A DNA stretch of 64,000 nt from Corallococcus caeni (GTDB taxonomy: Bacteria > Myxococcota > Myxococcia > Myxococcales > Myxococcaceae). The stretch lies in contig NZ_BTTW01000008.1 of assembly GCF_036245865.1 (NCBI RefSeq), positions 350,396 to 414,395 of the forward strand. Reading direction: 5' to 3'. The notes under the pieces are model-generated. The model had not been told where the DNA came from, ran no database searches, and saw only the letters and a list, made by a program, of their open reading frames with translations. This document shows positions 35,713 through 44,719 of the stretch, piece by piece. The position numbers and the translations under genes were made by a program. How positions within the stretch are numbered: the stretch's first letter is position 1; each line of letters begins with the position of its first letter.

Positions 35713-36859
35713 ACGAGCGGGGCAGCCCCAGCACGTGCTGGCTGATGTACGACAGGGCCATGTTCCGGCTCACGGGCGCGTTGATGAACAGGCGCACCTC
35801 GCGGAACTTGCGCTCCACGTCGTACTCCTCGGCGAAGCCGTAGCCGCCGTAGGTGTCCATGCACGCGTTGGCGGCCTCCCAGGCGGCCTCCGCGGCCAGG
35901 TACTTCGCCATGTTCGCTTCGGCCGCGCAGGACTGGTGGTTGTCGAAGAGCGTCGCGGCCTGCTCCGTCAGCATGGACGCGGCCGTGAGCGCCGTGTGCG
36001 CCTTGGCGATGGGGAACTGCACGCCCTGGTTGGCGCCAATCGGCTTGCCGAACACCACGCGCTCCTGCGCATAGGTGACGGCCTTCTCGATGAACCAGCG
36101 GCCATCCCCGATGGCCTCCGAGGCGACGAGCACCCGCTCCGCGTTCATGCCGTCCAGGATGTACGAGAAGCCCTTGCCCTCCTCGCCAATCAGCCCCTCG
36201 GCGGGCACCTCGACGTTCTCCAGGAACAGCGCGTTCGTCGCATGGTTGAGCATGGTCCGGATGGGCCGGACCTCCATCCCCTGCGTCTTGCGCAGGTCGA
36301 GCAGGAACACGCTCATCCCGTCCGTCTTCTTGCGCACCTCCGCCCGAGGCGTCGTCCGCGCGAGCAGGAGCATCAGGTCGGACTGGAGCACGCGCGAGAT
36401 GAAGATCTTCTGGCCGTTCACGACGTAGCGGTCCCCGCGCCGGACCGCCGTCGTCTCGATGGCGGTGGTGTCCGAGCCCGAGTTCGGCTCCGTCACCGCG
36501 AACGCCTGGAGCCGCAGCCGGCCCGCGGCGATCTCCGGCAGGTACCGCTGCTTCTGCGCCACGGAGCCGTGACGCAGCAGCACGTTCATCACATACATCT
36601 GCGCATGGCACGCGGACGCGTTCCCGCCGAAGTGGTTGATTTCCCCCAGCACGACGGCCGCCTCGCGCAGCCCCAACCCGGCGCCGCCGTACTCGGCCGG
36701 GATGAGCGCGGCCAGCAGGCCTGCTTCGGTGAGGGCATTGACGAAGTCGTGGGGGTATTCACGCTCCGCGTCGAGGGTCCGCCAGTACTTCGCGGGGAAG
36801 CGGTTGCACAGCGCACGCACGGACGCGCGGATCGCGTCCCGGGTCTCATGGGAGTCCAT
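35705..36859 (-). CDS. acyl-CoA dehydrogenase
   Basis: 384 residues, start ATG 36859 (MDSHETRDAIRASVRAL) without a strong ribosome-binding site. Family features: LIPAEYGGAGLGLREAAVVLGEI, FAVTEPNSGSDTTAIETTA (FAD and substrate), KIFISRVLQSDLMLLLA, ERVLVASEAIGDGRW and DTYGGYGFAEEYDVERKFREVR near the catalytic Glu. It oxidises acyl thioesters to enoyl thioesters with FAD. It lies tail to tail with the plus-strand operon; whether it belongs to the pathway or to fatty-acid breakdown cannot be told. Confidence 0.9.
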   Translation of the reverse strand: MDSHETRDAIRASVRALCNRFPAKYWRTLDAEREYPHDFVNALTEAGLLAALIPAEYGGAGLGLREAAVVLGEINHFGGNASACHAQMYVMNVLLRHGSVAQKQRYLPEIAAGRLRLQAFAVTEPNSGSDTTAIETTAVRRGDRYVVNGQKIFISRVLQSDLMLLLARTTPRAEVRKKTDGMSVFLLDLRKTQGMEVRPIRTMLNHATNALFLENVEVPAEGLIGEEGKGFSYILDGMNAERVLVASEAIGDGRWFIEKAVTYAQERVVFGKPIGANQGVQFPIAKAHTALTAASMLTEQAATLFDNHQSCAAEANMAKYLAAEAAWEAANACMDTYGGYGFAEEYDVERKFREVRLFINAPVSRNMALSYISQHVLGLPRSFT

Positions 36860-36968
36860 GCGTGAAGGATGTCCGTCCCCCCATGCTGACTCCAGGACAG
36901 GGCGGGTCCGCGCGGGAGCACCACGCGAGTCCACCCCCGGGGTCCGTTGGAGTAGAGTCCCCGGCTCC

Positions 36969-37706
36969 ATGGAGCGCACCGGCGCGGCGGCGATCATCAT
37001 CGGCAACGAGGTCCTCACCGCGAAGGTGAAGGACGAGAACGGCCCCCACCTCATCCAGCGGCTGCGGGAGCTTGGCATCCCGCTGGTCTCGGTGGAGACC
37101 ATCCTGGACGACGTGGACGCCATCGTGGACGCGGTGGCCCGCGCCCGGCGCAAGGCCCGCTACGTCTTCACCAGCGGGGGCATTGGCCCCACCCACGACG
37201 ACGTCACGGTGCGCGCGGTGGCGCTCGCGCTGGGCCGGCCCGTGGTGCGCCTGCCGGAGATGGTGTCGGCCATCCAGGCCCGCGCTGGCACGTCACCGGT
37301 GACGCCGGAGTCGCTGCGTCTGGCGGACGCCCCCGAGGGCGCGGTGCTCCTGGCCCAGCCGGGCATGTGGTTCCCGGTGCTGACGGTGGGGGACATGTTC
37401 CTGCTGCCGGGGGTGCCACAGCTCTTCCGGCTGCAGCTGGAGACGGTGCTCTCACGGCTGAGCGGCACGCCGGTGCACCTGGTCAACCTGTACTTCAACC
37501 TGGGCGAGAGCGCCCTGGCGGCGGTGCTGGACCGCGTGGCGTTGGACATGCCCCACGTGGCCATCGGCTCCTATCCCGTGTTCGACGCGGCCATGGACTA
37601 CCGCGTGAAGGTCACGGTGGAGGCCCCGGAGCGGGCCCACGTGGATGAAGCCGTGGGCCGGCTGCTCGCGGGGTTCCCGGCGGACGCGCTGGTCCGCCGG
37701 GAGTAG
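36969..37706 (+). CDS. CinA/MoaB-type molybdopterin-binding domain protein
   Basis: 245 residues from ATG 36969. The N-terminal domain shows the MoCF-BD pattern: AAIIIGNEVLTAKVKDENG, DVDAIVDAVARARRKARYVFTSGGIGPTHDDVT, and FLLPGVPQLFRLQ. It lacks the C-terminal amidohydrolase domain of full-length CinA, so it is a stand-alone CinA N-terminal/ADP-ribose-pyrophosphatase-like protein. Role uncertain: nucleotide or cofactor metabolism. Divergent from the acyl-CoA dehydrogenase. Confidence 0.85.
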   Translation: MERTGAAAIIIGNEVLTAKVKDENGPHLIQRLRELGIPLVSVETILDDVDAIVDAVARARRKARYVFTSGGIGPTHDDVTVRAVALALGRPVVRLPEMVSAIQARAGTSPVTPESLRLADAPEGAVLLAQPGMWFPVLTVGDMFLLPGVPQLFRLQLETVLSRLSGTPVHLVNLYFNLGESALAAVLDRVALDMPHVAIGSYPVFDAAMDYRVKVTVEAPERAHVDEAVGRLLAGFPADALVRRE

Positions 37707-37732
37707 CGCGGGCCCGGAGGCCCGGTGGACGA

Positions 37733-40700
37733 CTACAGCGACAGCCCCAGCCGCTGGCGCAGCCGGAAGAAGTCGTCGGTGAGCAGCCACGACAGCAGGG
37801 CCTTCAGGTCCGCGCGCTCGCGCACTGCCTGGAGGATGGCTTCGGGGCTCTCCTGCTTGTTGGCCACGATGTTCGGATCCTCGCGCAGCAGCATGGTGAG
37901 GCCGACCGACGGGTCTCCGCACACCAGCAGGCCCGCGCGGTCCGCGGAGTAGGCGAGCGCGTCCACCACCGAGGCCACGTCGATCTTCGACTGCTCGGCC
38001 AGGGTCTGCGCGGGGCCTTCCGAGGCCTTCATCGCCTTGCGGTTGAAGGCCTTCTTGAGCTGCTTCGTCATCTCGTCGTTGCGCCGGCCCAGGCCGTTGA
38101 ACTGCTGCACGTGGACGCGGATGGCGTTGCCGAACAGGTCCACCGTCTCGCCCTGGGACGTCTTGGAGAGGACGGCCGTCTTGTTGAGCAGGCCCAGCAC
38201 CGCCTTGCCGATGAGGAACTTCTGCTCGCGGGCGTTGAAGCGGCGCACGACGTCCTGGCCCACGCACAGGGACAGGGGCTCCGTCGTCTCCAGCTGCAAG
38301 AGGCCGCGCCGGGCCAGGTAGACCTCGAACTCCTCCACGCCGAAGGTCTGCGCCACCGCGCGCACGGCCTTGAACACGGCCGAGTCCGGCTTGAGCTTGT
38401 CCGTCTTCGGGTTGACGCCGAGCATCTCGAACTGCGGCGGGAACACCTTGCCCAGGTGCTCACCCATGGCGCGCAGGAGGTCCGTCAGCGGGCCCCGCGC
38501 GGCGGGGTGCATGAGGACGGTGTCCACGTCATTGGCGGGCAGGGCTTCACGCGGCTCCTGCGGCTGCCGGACGCGGGCCTCCGAGTAGAAGGCCTGCTCC
38601 ACCTCGTTGGTGGCGCGCAGGAACGTCAGCACCGCGGCGACGGCGAACGCCTTGTCCTGCTGCTTCTGGGCGTCCCACAGCTTGAACAGCGCATGCAGGC
38701 TCTCCACGCGCGCGGGGTCCAGGCGAAGCAGCTGCCGGTGCTCCTCGATGGCCAGCGGGTAGCTGGCCATGTCGCGGCCATACAGCTCCGCCAGCGCGGC
38801 GCGGGCCTGGAGGTTCTGCGCATCCTGCTCCACGATCTGCCGGTAGATGACGGTGGCGCGAGCAGGCTCCGCCAGCGGGCCCGCGTAGAAGCCCGCCACG
38901 CGGATGCGCAGGGCCACCGCGCGCTTGACGTCCGTGGACGCCGTGGCGGCCGCCTGGGCCTCCAGCATCTGCGCCAGCTCCGGCAGGTTGCGCTGCCGCT
39001 CGTAGAGGGCCACCAGCCGGTCCACCAGCGCGGGCTCGCCCGGCGTCAGCTCCAGCGCCTTCTTGTAGAGCGCCGTGGCGGAGGCGACGTCGCCCAGGCC
39101 CTCGTCGTGGATGCGCGCCAGCTCCACGGTGAAGCGAGCGCGGGCGTCGTTGGGCAGGTCCTGATCCAGCAGCCGCCGCAGGCAGTCCACCGCGCCGCCG
39201 AAGTTGCGGCCCTGCGCGTACACCGTCGCAAGCCGCTCCAGCGCCTCCGGGTGGCGGGGCAGGGTGGCCAGCGCCGTCTGCAGGTGCGCGGCCGCGCGGC
39301 CCGGATCATTGAGGTGCTGCTGGTAGAGCGCGCCCAGCGTCAGGTGGTGCTGCGCGAGCACGCGAGGGTCACCGCCCTGCTGCACGCGCTGGCCAAGCAT
39401 CTGCGCGGCCTCCGCGTACTGCTGCGCCTCCAGGAGGAGCAGGCCGCGCGTCTCCAGCGCGTCGGGGAAGCCGGGCCGGGCCGCCAGGGCCTTCTCCAGC
39501 ACCGCGAGCGCGCGGGCGCGGTCACCCAGGGCCACGTTGTGCAGCCGGGCCGCGGTGACGTACGCCGCCGCCGCCGCTTCCACGTCGCGCTGCGCGAGCC
39601 GGGCCTCCGCGCGCCGCTCGTGCAGGGCCGCGAGGTCGGAGGAACCGCCGCGCTGCGCGAGCAGCTCCTCCAGGCCGGTGGCGGCGCCCGGGTGCAGCGG
39701 GTCGCGCTCCAGCGCCAGACGGTAGAGGGCTGCGGCGCCGTCGGGATCATTGAGCTTCTGGGCCGCGAGCTTCGCGGCGGCGACGAAGCCCTCGATGGCG
39801 CTCTTGGCGTCGCGGCTCGCGCGGGCCTCGGTCTCCATCATGGCGCGGGCGGTGGCGAAGTCGCCCCGGCGCAGGGCCACGCGACGGGCGCCCTGGAGCG
39901 CGGGGAGGCACTGCGGCTGGAGCTCCAGCGCCTGCCGGTACAGCGCGGCGGCCGGCTCCAGGTCGGGGTTCTTCTCCGCCAACTCGGCGGCGCGCAGGAG
40001 CAGCTCCAGCGCCTCCGTGGCGTCGGTGGTGACGGCCAGCCGCATGCCGTACATGCGCGACAGGGCGGCGGTGTCACCCGTCTGCCGCAGCACGCGCTCC
40101 AGGCTGAAGGCGAGCCGCGCGTCGGAGGGATCCGCGTCGAACGCGCGCTGGTAGACCTCCAGGGTGCGCTCGGTGGGCGGGCCCTTCTCCTGATCCGCGG
40201 CGGCCAGCAGGCGCAGGGCGCTGGACAGGCGCGGGTCGGTGACGCGGTCGGCGATGCGCGTGCGCAGCTCCGCGCGGCGGGGGCGGTCCGACACGCGGAT
40301 GCGCTCCAGCAGCGTGAGGGCGGTGAGGTTGCCGGGCTCCAGGCCCAGCACGGACTCGCAGCACTGTGCGGCGCGGGACGGCTCCTGGAAGCGGTCCAGG
40401 TACAGCCGCGCCAGCTTGAGGTACGCGGTCACCTTGGCCGCGGGCGTCTGGCCCACCTGCGTCTCGCGGTCGAGGATGGACACCAGCTCCTTCACGTTGT
40501 CCTGCGCGACGTACAGGCGCTCCAGCGCGCGCAGCGTGGCGGCGTGGCCCGGCGTGAGGCGCAGCACTTCCTGGTAGCCGTCGATGGCCAGCTCCGGCCG
40601 ACCCAGCTGGTCCTCCCAGATGGCGGCGGCCTGATACATCGCGTTGGCGCGCTCCAGCGGGTCGGTGCGGTTGGCGGCGTCCGCGCGCAGCACCTCCACC

Positions 40701-42802
40701 AGGCTCTCCCACGCGCCGTGGGCCCGGTGGATGCGGGCCAGCGCGCGCAGCGCCGGGAAGTAGCTGGGCGCCAGCATCAGCGCCTCCTGGTACGACGCCA
40801 GCGCCTCGTTCTCCTGCTTGAGGCGGTGCTCGTACAGCTCGCCGATCTTGTAGATGAGCGCGGCGGCCGCGTCGGTGGAGGCCGAGATCTCGGACTCCGC
40901 GCGGTACATGTCGATGAGCTTCTCCCAGCGGCCGTCCTGCGCGTACAGCCGGCCCAGGGCCTTGAGCGCGGGCAGGTACGAGGGCGACAGCGCGAGCACG
41001 CGCTCATACGCGGTGATGGCGCCCACGCGGTCCTTCAGGTGCTCGTCCAAAATCTCCGCGTTGCGGTGGAGCAGCGACAGCACCTGCTTGGTGTCCCCGG
41101 CGAAGGACGCCTCCAGGTCGTTGGTCTCCAGCAGCTCGCGGTAGCGGCCGGCGCGCTCGTAGAGGCGGGCCAGGTTGCGCAGCGTGGGCAGGTGATCCGA
41201 CGCCAGGTCGAGGATGCGCTTCATGCACTCGATGGCGTGGTCGAGGTCGCCCAGGCGGTCCTCGTAGATGACCGCCATCTTGTTGAGCGTGGTGATGACC
41301 TGGTCGCGGTCGGACGTCTGGAGCAGGTCCTGCTCGAACATCGACACGAGCTCGGCGAAGCGGCCCTGGCGCTCGTAGAGGCGGGTGAGGGCCTTCTGCG
41401 CGGGGAGGTAGCCGGGCTGGAGCTGGAGGCACGCGTTGTAGCGCGCGATCGCGTCCTCCTGGCGGCCCAAGCGCTCCTCCAGGATCTCGGCCGCCTTGTA
41501 CATGCGCGCGGCCTTGCCCTTGGCGTCCTCGGCGGCGGTGACCTCCGCGTCGAAGACGGCGACGAGGCCCTCCCAGTTCTGCATCCGGTACGACAGCTTG
41601 CCCAGGCCCGCGAGCGCGGCGGCGTGGCTGGGGATGCGGGAGAGGATGGCCTGGTAGCGGGCGGCGGCCTCCTGGTCGCGCTTGAGGTCGTCCTCGTACA
41701 GCGCGGCGAGGCGCAGGTTGATGGCGACGAGCTCGCTCTCGTCGTTGATGGAGCCCACCCACGCGAGCAGCACGTCGGCCAGCTCCTCGAAGCGGCCTTG
41801 AGTCTCGTAGATGCCGGCGAGCGCGCTCAGCACGAGCGGCTCATTCGGGCTCACGCGCCGGGCTGCGAGCAGCGCGGACAGGGCATCGTCCTTGCGGCCC
41901 AGGCGGTCGTGGATCTTGGCGATGTGGAGGTACGCGGGAGCGGCCTGGGAGCCCTGGCCCTCGGCCTCGGAGAGGAGGGCGGAGAGGAGCTCATCGGTGC
42001 GGCCCTCGCGCTCGGCGACGCGCTTGACGGCGGCTTGGAGCAGCGGGTCGGAGCGGTCGAGCGCGAACGCCTCACGGAACGCCGCGGCGGCGGCCTCCTT
42101 CTGCTTGAGGCGCTCCTCCAGGACCATGCCCGCGGAGGTGAGGTAGTGGGCGCGAAGGGACGGCGGGACGACGGCGGCGGCGAGCAGCCGGTAGATCTCC
42201 ACCAGCGCGCCCGCGTCGTTGCGGGACGCGTAGACGGACTCGAGCTGGGTGAGGAGCGTGACATCGGTGGGCTTGCGGTCCAGGGCCTGGCGCAGGGCAT
42301 CCGCGGCGTCGTTGTCGCGGGACAGGCGCTCCTCGAGGATCTGCCCCTTCTCGAAGAGGAGGGAGGCCTGCTGGCGAGGGTCCTCGGAGGCGATGAGCTC
42401 CGCGTCGATGAGCTGCACGACCATCTGCCAGTTGCCGACGTCGGCGAAGAGGCGGCGAGCGGCGCGGATGTTGGCGAGGAAGCGCGGCGCCAGCTTGTAG
42501 GCGTTCTGGAACGCGACGGCGGCGTTGCGAGGATTCTTGAGCGGCTCTTCCCAGAGCAGGCCGACCTCATGGAAGAGGAGGGCGGCCGTCTGCGGCTCGG
42601 TGGTGGCGAGCGCCTTGGCCTCGCGCTCCATGGAAGCGATGCGCTCGCGGGCATCATCCTCGGCGCTGGCGGTGGGGACGGGAGCGGGGAGGGTGGTCAC
42701 GTTCTGGGCCAGTGTCTGCGCCGCGCCCGTCGGTTCGGGGACTCCGGGGGGAGGCACCGATGCGGAGGACGAAGGCCGCGTGACGTCATTGCGCTCGCTC
42801 AT
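37733..42802 (-). CDS. giant tetratricopeptide-repeat protein
   Basis: 1689 residues from ATG 42802 (MSERNDVTRPSSSAS, Pro-rich first 60 residues). Nearly all the rest is TPR: dozens of units such as AAAAFREAFALDRSDPLLQAAVKRVAE and LASYQEALMLAPSYFPALRALARIH, from about 75 to 1450. The last 230 residues differ (GVNPKTDKLKPDSAVFKAVRAVAQTFGVEEFEVYLARRG) and look like a conserved C-terminal domain of unknown function. No signal peptide or membrane helix. Such proteins are common scaffolds in myxobacteria. It is alone; the CinA-like gene is convergent, 26 bases away. Confidence 0.9.
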   Translation of the reverse strand: MSERNDVTRPSSSASVPPPGVPEPTGAAQTLAQNVTTLPAPVPTASAEDDARERIASMEREAKALATTEPQTAALLFHEVGLLWEEPLKNPRNAAVAFQNAYKLAPRFLANIRAARRLFADVGNWQMVVQLIDAELIASEDPRQQASLLFEKGQILEERLSRDNDAADALRQALDRKPTDVTLLTQLESVYASRNDAGALVEIYRLLAAAVVPPSLRAHYLTSAGMVLEERLKQKEAAAAAFREAFALDRSDPLLQAAVKRVAEREGRTDELLSALLSEAEGQGSQAAPAYLHIAKIHDRLGRKDDALSALLAARRVSPNEPLVLSALAGIYETQGRFEELADVLLAWVGSINDESELVAINLRLAALYEDDLKRDQEAAARYQAILSRIPSHAAALAGLGKLSYRMQNWEGLVAVFDAEVTAAEDAKGKAARMYKAAEILEERLGRQEDAIARYNACLQLQPGYLPAQKALTRLYERQGRFAELVSMFEQDLLQTSDRDQVITTLNKMAVIYEDRLGDLDHAIECMKRILDLASDHLPTLRNLARLYERAGRYRELLETNDLEASFAGDTKQVLSLLHRNAEILDEHLKDRVGAITAYERVLALSPSYLPALKALGRLYAQDGRWEKLIDMYRAESEISASTDAAAALIYKIGELYEHRLKQENEALASYQEALMLAPSYFPALRALARIHRAHGAWESLVEVLRADAANRTDPLERANAMYQAAAIWEDQLGRPELAIDGYQEVLRLTPGHAATLRALERLYVAQDNVKELVSILDRETQVGQTPAAKVTAYLKLARLYLDRFQEPSRAAQCCESVLGLEPGNLTALTLLERIRVSDRPRRAELRTRIADRVTDPRLSSALRLLAAADQEKGPPTERTLEVYQRAFDADPSDARLAFSLERVLRQTGDTAALSRMYGMRLAVTTDATEALELLLRAAELAEKNPDLEPAAALYRQALELQPQCLPALQGARRVALRRGDFATARAMMETEARASRDAKSAIEGFVAAAKLAAQKLNDPDGAAALYRLALERDPLHPGAATGLEELLAQRGGSSDLAALHERRAEARLAQRDVEAAAAAYVTAARLHNVALGDRARALAVLEKALAARPGFPDALETRGLLLLEAQQYAEAAQMLGQRVQQGGDPRVLAQHHLTLGALYQQHLNDPGRAAAHLQTALATLPRHPEALERLATVYAQGRNFGGAVDCLRRLLDQDLPNDARARFTVELARIHDEGLGDVASATALYKKALELTPGEPALVDRLVALYERQRNLPELAQMLEAQAAATASTDVKRAVALRIRVAGFYAGPLAEPARATVIYRQIVEQDAQNLQARAALAELYGRDMASYPLAIEEHRQLLRLDPARVESLHALFKLWDAQKQQDKAFAVAAVLTFLRATNEVEQAFYSEARVRQPQEPREALPANDVDTVLMHPAARGPLTDLLRAMGEHLGKVFPPQFEMLGVNPKTDKLKPDSAVFKAVRAVAQTFGVEEFEVYLARRGLLQLETTEPLSLCVGQDVVRRFNAREQKFLIGKAVLGLLNKTAVLSKTSQGETVDLFGNAIRVHVQQFNGLGRRNDEMTKQLKKAFNRKAMKASEGPAQTLAEQSKIDVASVVDALAYSADRAGLLVCGDPSVGLTMLLREDPNIVANKQESPEAILQAVRERADLKALLSWLLTDDFFRLRQRLGLSL

Positions 42803-42958
42803 GGAAGCCGGCTCCAGGCACTTTGGAATTGAGAGGGGGAGACTGAACGGGAGTTCGTACCACGCGCTCGGCTGGCCCCTCAACTTCCCGTCTTTCCTGG
42901 CGATTTGAGTGCAGGGGAGGCAGGCGGACGGGCGCTGGGACGGTGATGGGGACTGCGT

Positions 42959-44101
42959 GTGGGAGGCCGTGTTGCTCCAGTGCGGAGGGGCGTGCTTGGC
43001 TCCTCACTCCCCGTGAGCCCGCCCCCCGTCGTCGATCCCCCGATTCCTGTCGCCGCGAAGGATCAGGCGGCCCTGGAGAAGTACGTCGGCCACTGCTACT
43101 CGCTGGCCCGCTACCAGAGCACCGACGTCCTCGTGGTGGAGAGCTTCACTGGGGAGAAGCAGCTGTGGGTCAGCCCGCATTACGGGGGCTACCGCAACGC
43201 CTGGACCGCCGCCTTCGGGCCCGTGGTCTCAGGGCATGATGTCGACCACATCTACTCGAAGAACCGGGGGAAGATGTACGGGTACGGGTACGTGCGCTGT
43301 GCCCTGGTGGACTCGAAAGCCAATCAGCGGAGCGGTGAGTTCGAGTCCCTGATGGGGAAGGTGTTCGAGGCGAACAAGGCCTTCCACGGGAACCAGGCGA
43401 TGCAGGCCCAGGAGATCCGCTACGCGGACGCGGTGCAGGAGGCGAAGTTGAAGCACCTCGCCTTCAAGCCCAAGGATTCCTACGCGCCCCTCCAGCGACA
43501 GGGACAGGCCATCCTGTCGGGCTCGCGGCTGGTCGGAAAGACGACGCGGCTGACCCCACAGTCGGGACCGCAGGTCACGGTTCCGCTGCAACCCGTCAGC
43601 ACGCAGCCGGTGGCGGTGAAGCCGCAGTTGACGCCCGTGCCCCTGAAGCCGTTGCCGCCCGCGCGGAAGTTCCAGGTCACGGCCGTGACGCTCCGCCGGA
43701 CCTCGAACGCGATCGAGGTCGTCCCGGGGACCAAGTCGTACAATTGGTCCGCTTCGGTCGTCGAGTGGATCATGAGCGGCCTGATCACCGCCGCCAATTA
43801 CAAGCGCACGCAGGCCGCACTGGACAAGATCCTCGACCGCGTCGGACCGCATCTCCCGAAGAATGGCGGAGTGCTGATCGCGACCATCTACGAACATCCA
43901 GACAACGCGGCCCAGTACGGCTACTCCACGGAGCTGTTCATGTACGCGTACGTCCTGGGCTATGGCGCGACCGCGCAGGAGGCGTACGAGCACCACCTGC
44001 AAGAGATCTCCCGGCCGGGGTACGCCACGCTGTCACCCGCGGCCAAGAAGAACTGGTCGAAGGTCGAACACCACGTCTGGATCCGGAGCGAGGACCGCTG
44101 A
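42959..44101 (+). CDS. HNH-like nuclease candidate
   Basis: About 380 residues. Start GTG 42959 is uncertain; GTG at 42980, 42992 and 43013 are also in frame. The N-terminal domain has GHDVDHIYSKNRGKMYGYG (His93, Asp96-His97 as candidate metal and catalytic residues) and DSKANQRSG about 20 residues later, an arrangement like HNH-family endonucleases. A Pro/Val-rich linker (about 190-235) and a helical C-terminal domain (TNYKRTQAALDKILDRVGPHLPKNGG) follow. No signal peptide seen. It could be a toxin or a housekeeping nuclease; the next gene is on the other strand, so no immunity partner is coupled to it. Confidence 0.5.
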   Translation: MGGRVAPVRRGVLGSSLPVSPPPVVDPPIPVAAKDQAALEKYVGHCYSLARYQSTDVLVVESFTGEKQLWVSPHYGGYRNAWTAAFGPVVSGHDVDHIYSKNRGKMYGYGYVRCALVDSKANQRSGEFESLMGKVFEANKAFHGNQAMQAQEIRYADAVQEAKLKHLAFKPKDSYAPLQRQGQAILSGSRLVGKTTRLTPQSGPQVTVPLQPVSTQPVAVKPQLTPVPLKPLPPARKFQVTAVTLRRTSNAIEVVPGTKSYNWSASVVEWIMSGLITAANYKRTQAALDKILDRVGPHLPKNGGVLIATIYEHPDNAAQYGYSTELFMYAYVLGYGATAQEAYEHHLQEISRPGYATLSPAAKKNWSKVEHHVWIRSEDR

Positions 44102-44148
44102 CGCGCCGAACGCCTCACGCTGGATGGGCAGTCACTCGCCCTGACAAG

Positions 44149-44571
44149 TCAGGGGTAGCGGGTCCAGCTGGCAGAAAAGCTGGGACTCACCTCAGAGAAC
44201 GCGTCACCAGACGTGTAGTGATGCAGGGTGATGATGGTGGTTTCTGGTGAGGCATGGACGAGACAAAATCCGCTACCGTACATGTGGCGCGTTGCGGTGT
44301 ACTCGTCTGGCGTAGACGTCGGCGTGATATTCTCAAACTTCAGATCGCCGTTCAGCCAGCAGCCGTCTCCGTCGTTGGTCATGTACCCATCGCCGCCAGA
44401 GATTGACACGATGCCGGGCCACCCACCTGACTTCCAGGTTCCGATGAGTGAATCTCCTGGTGGCAGCAATGCTGCTGTCTGCGTATTCACCTGAGGATCG
44501 GTGGGAATTTCCTCTCCACAAGCAGTGGTCAGAAATGCGAGAAGCGCTGTGGCTGCCAGGTGTCTGGTCAT
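44149..44571 (-). CDS. small lipoprotein, unknown function
   Basis: 140 residues; AGGGA seven bases before ATG 44571. Signal MTRHLAATALLAFLTTAC with lipobox LTTAC. The mature part looks like a small beta-rich domain (DSLIGTWKSGGWPGIVSISGGDG, then TATRHMYGSGFCLV). GTWKS resembles the start of lipocalin-like or 'DUF' lipid-binding folds, but this is weak. The coding sequence has lower GC than its neighbours. Convergent with the HNH-like gene. Confidence 0.72.
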   Translation of the reverse strand: MTRHLAATALLAFLTTACGEEIPTDPQVNTQTAALLPPGDSLIGTWKSGGWPGIVSISGGDGYMTNDGDGCWLNGDLKFENITPTSTPDEYTATRHMYGSGFCLVHASPETTIITLHHYTSGDAFSEVSPSFSASWTRYP

Positions 44572-44719
44572 GAAATCCCTAGTCAAGCAAGGGCAGGGCC
44601 GCTGATTGAGCCTGGCTAGCATTGCACCAGGCCGCCGGGCATGCAAGCGCTTGATGTGAAAGTTGAGCGGATTGAGGCGTTCGCAGGTGCGTCCACGTGC
44701 TTCATGAACTGTCTGTCAA

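Noticed and set aside
22375-36859. NRPS or modular PKS cluster
   Set aside because: No adenylation, condensation, acyltransferase or carrier domain and no GGDS-type phosphopantetheine site was seen in the region.
38111-42832. Long open frame on the plus strand opposite the giant TPR gene
   Set aside because: It is the antisense shadow of GC-rich coding DNA; its translation is low-complexity His/Arg/Gln/Gly text without domains, whereas the minus strand gives clean TPR units.
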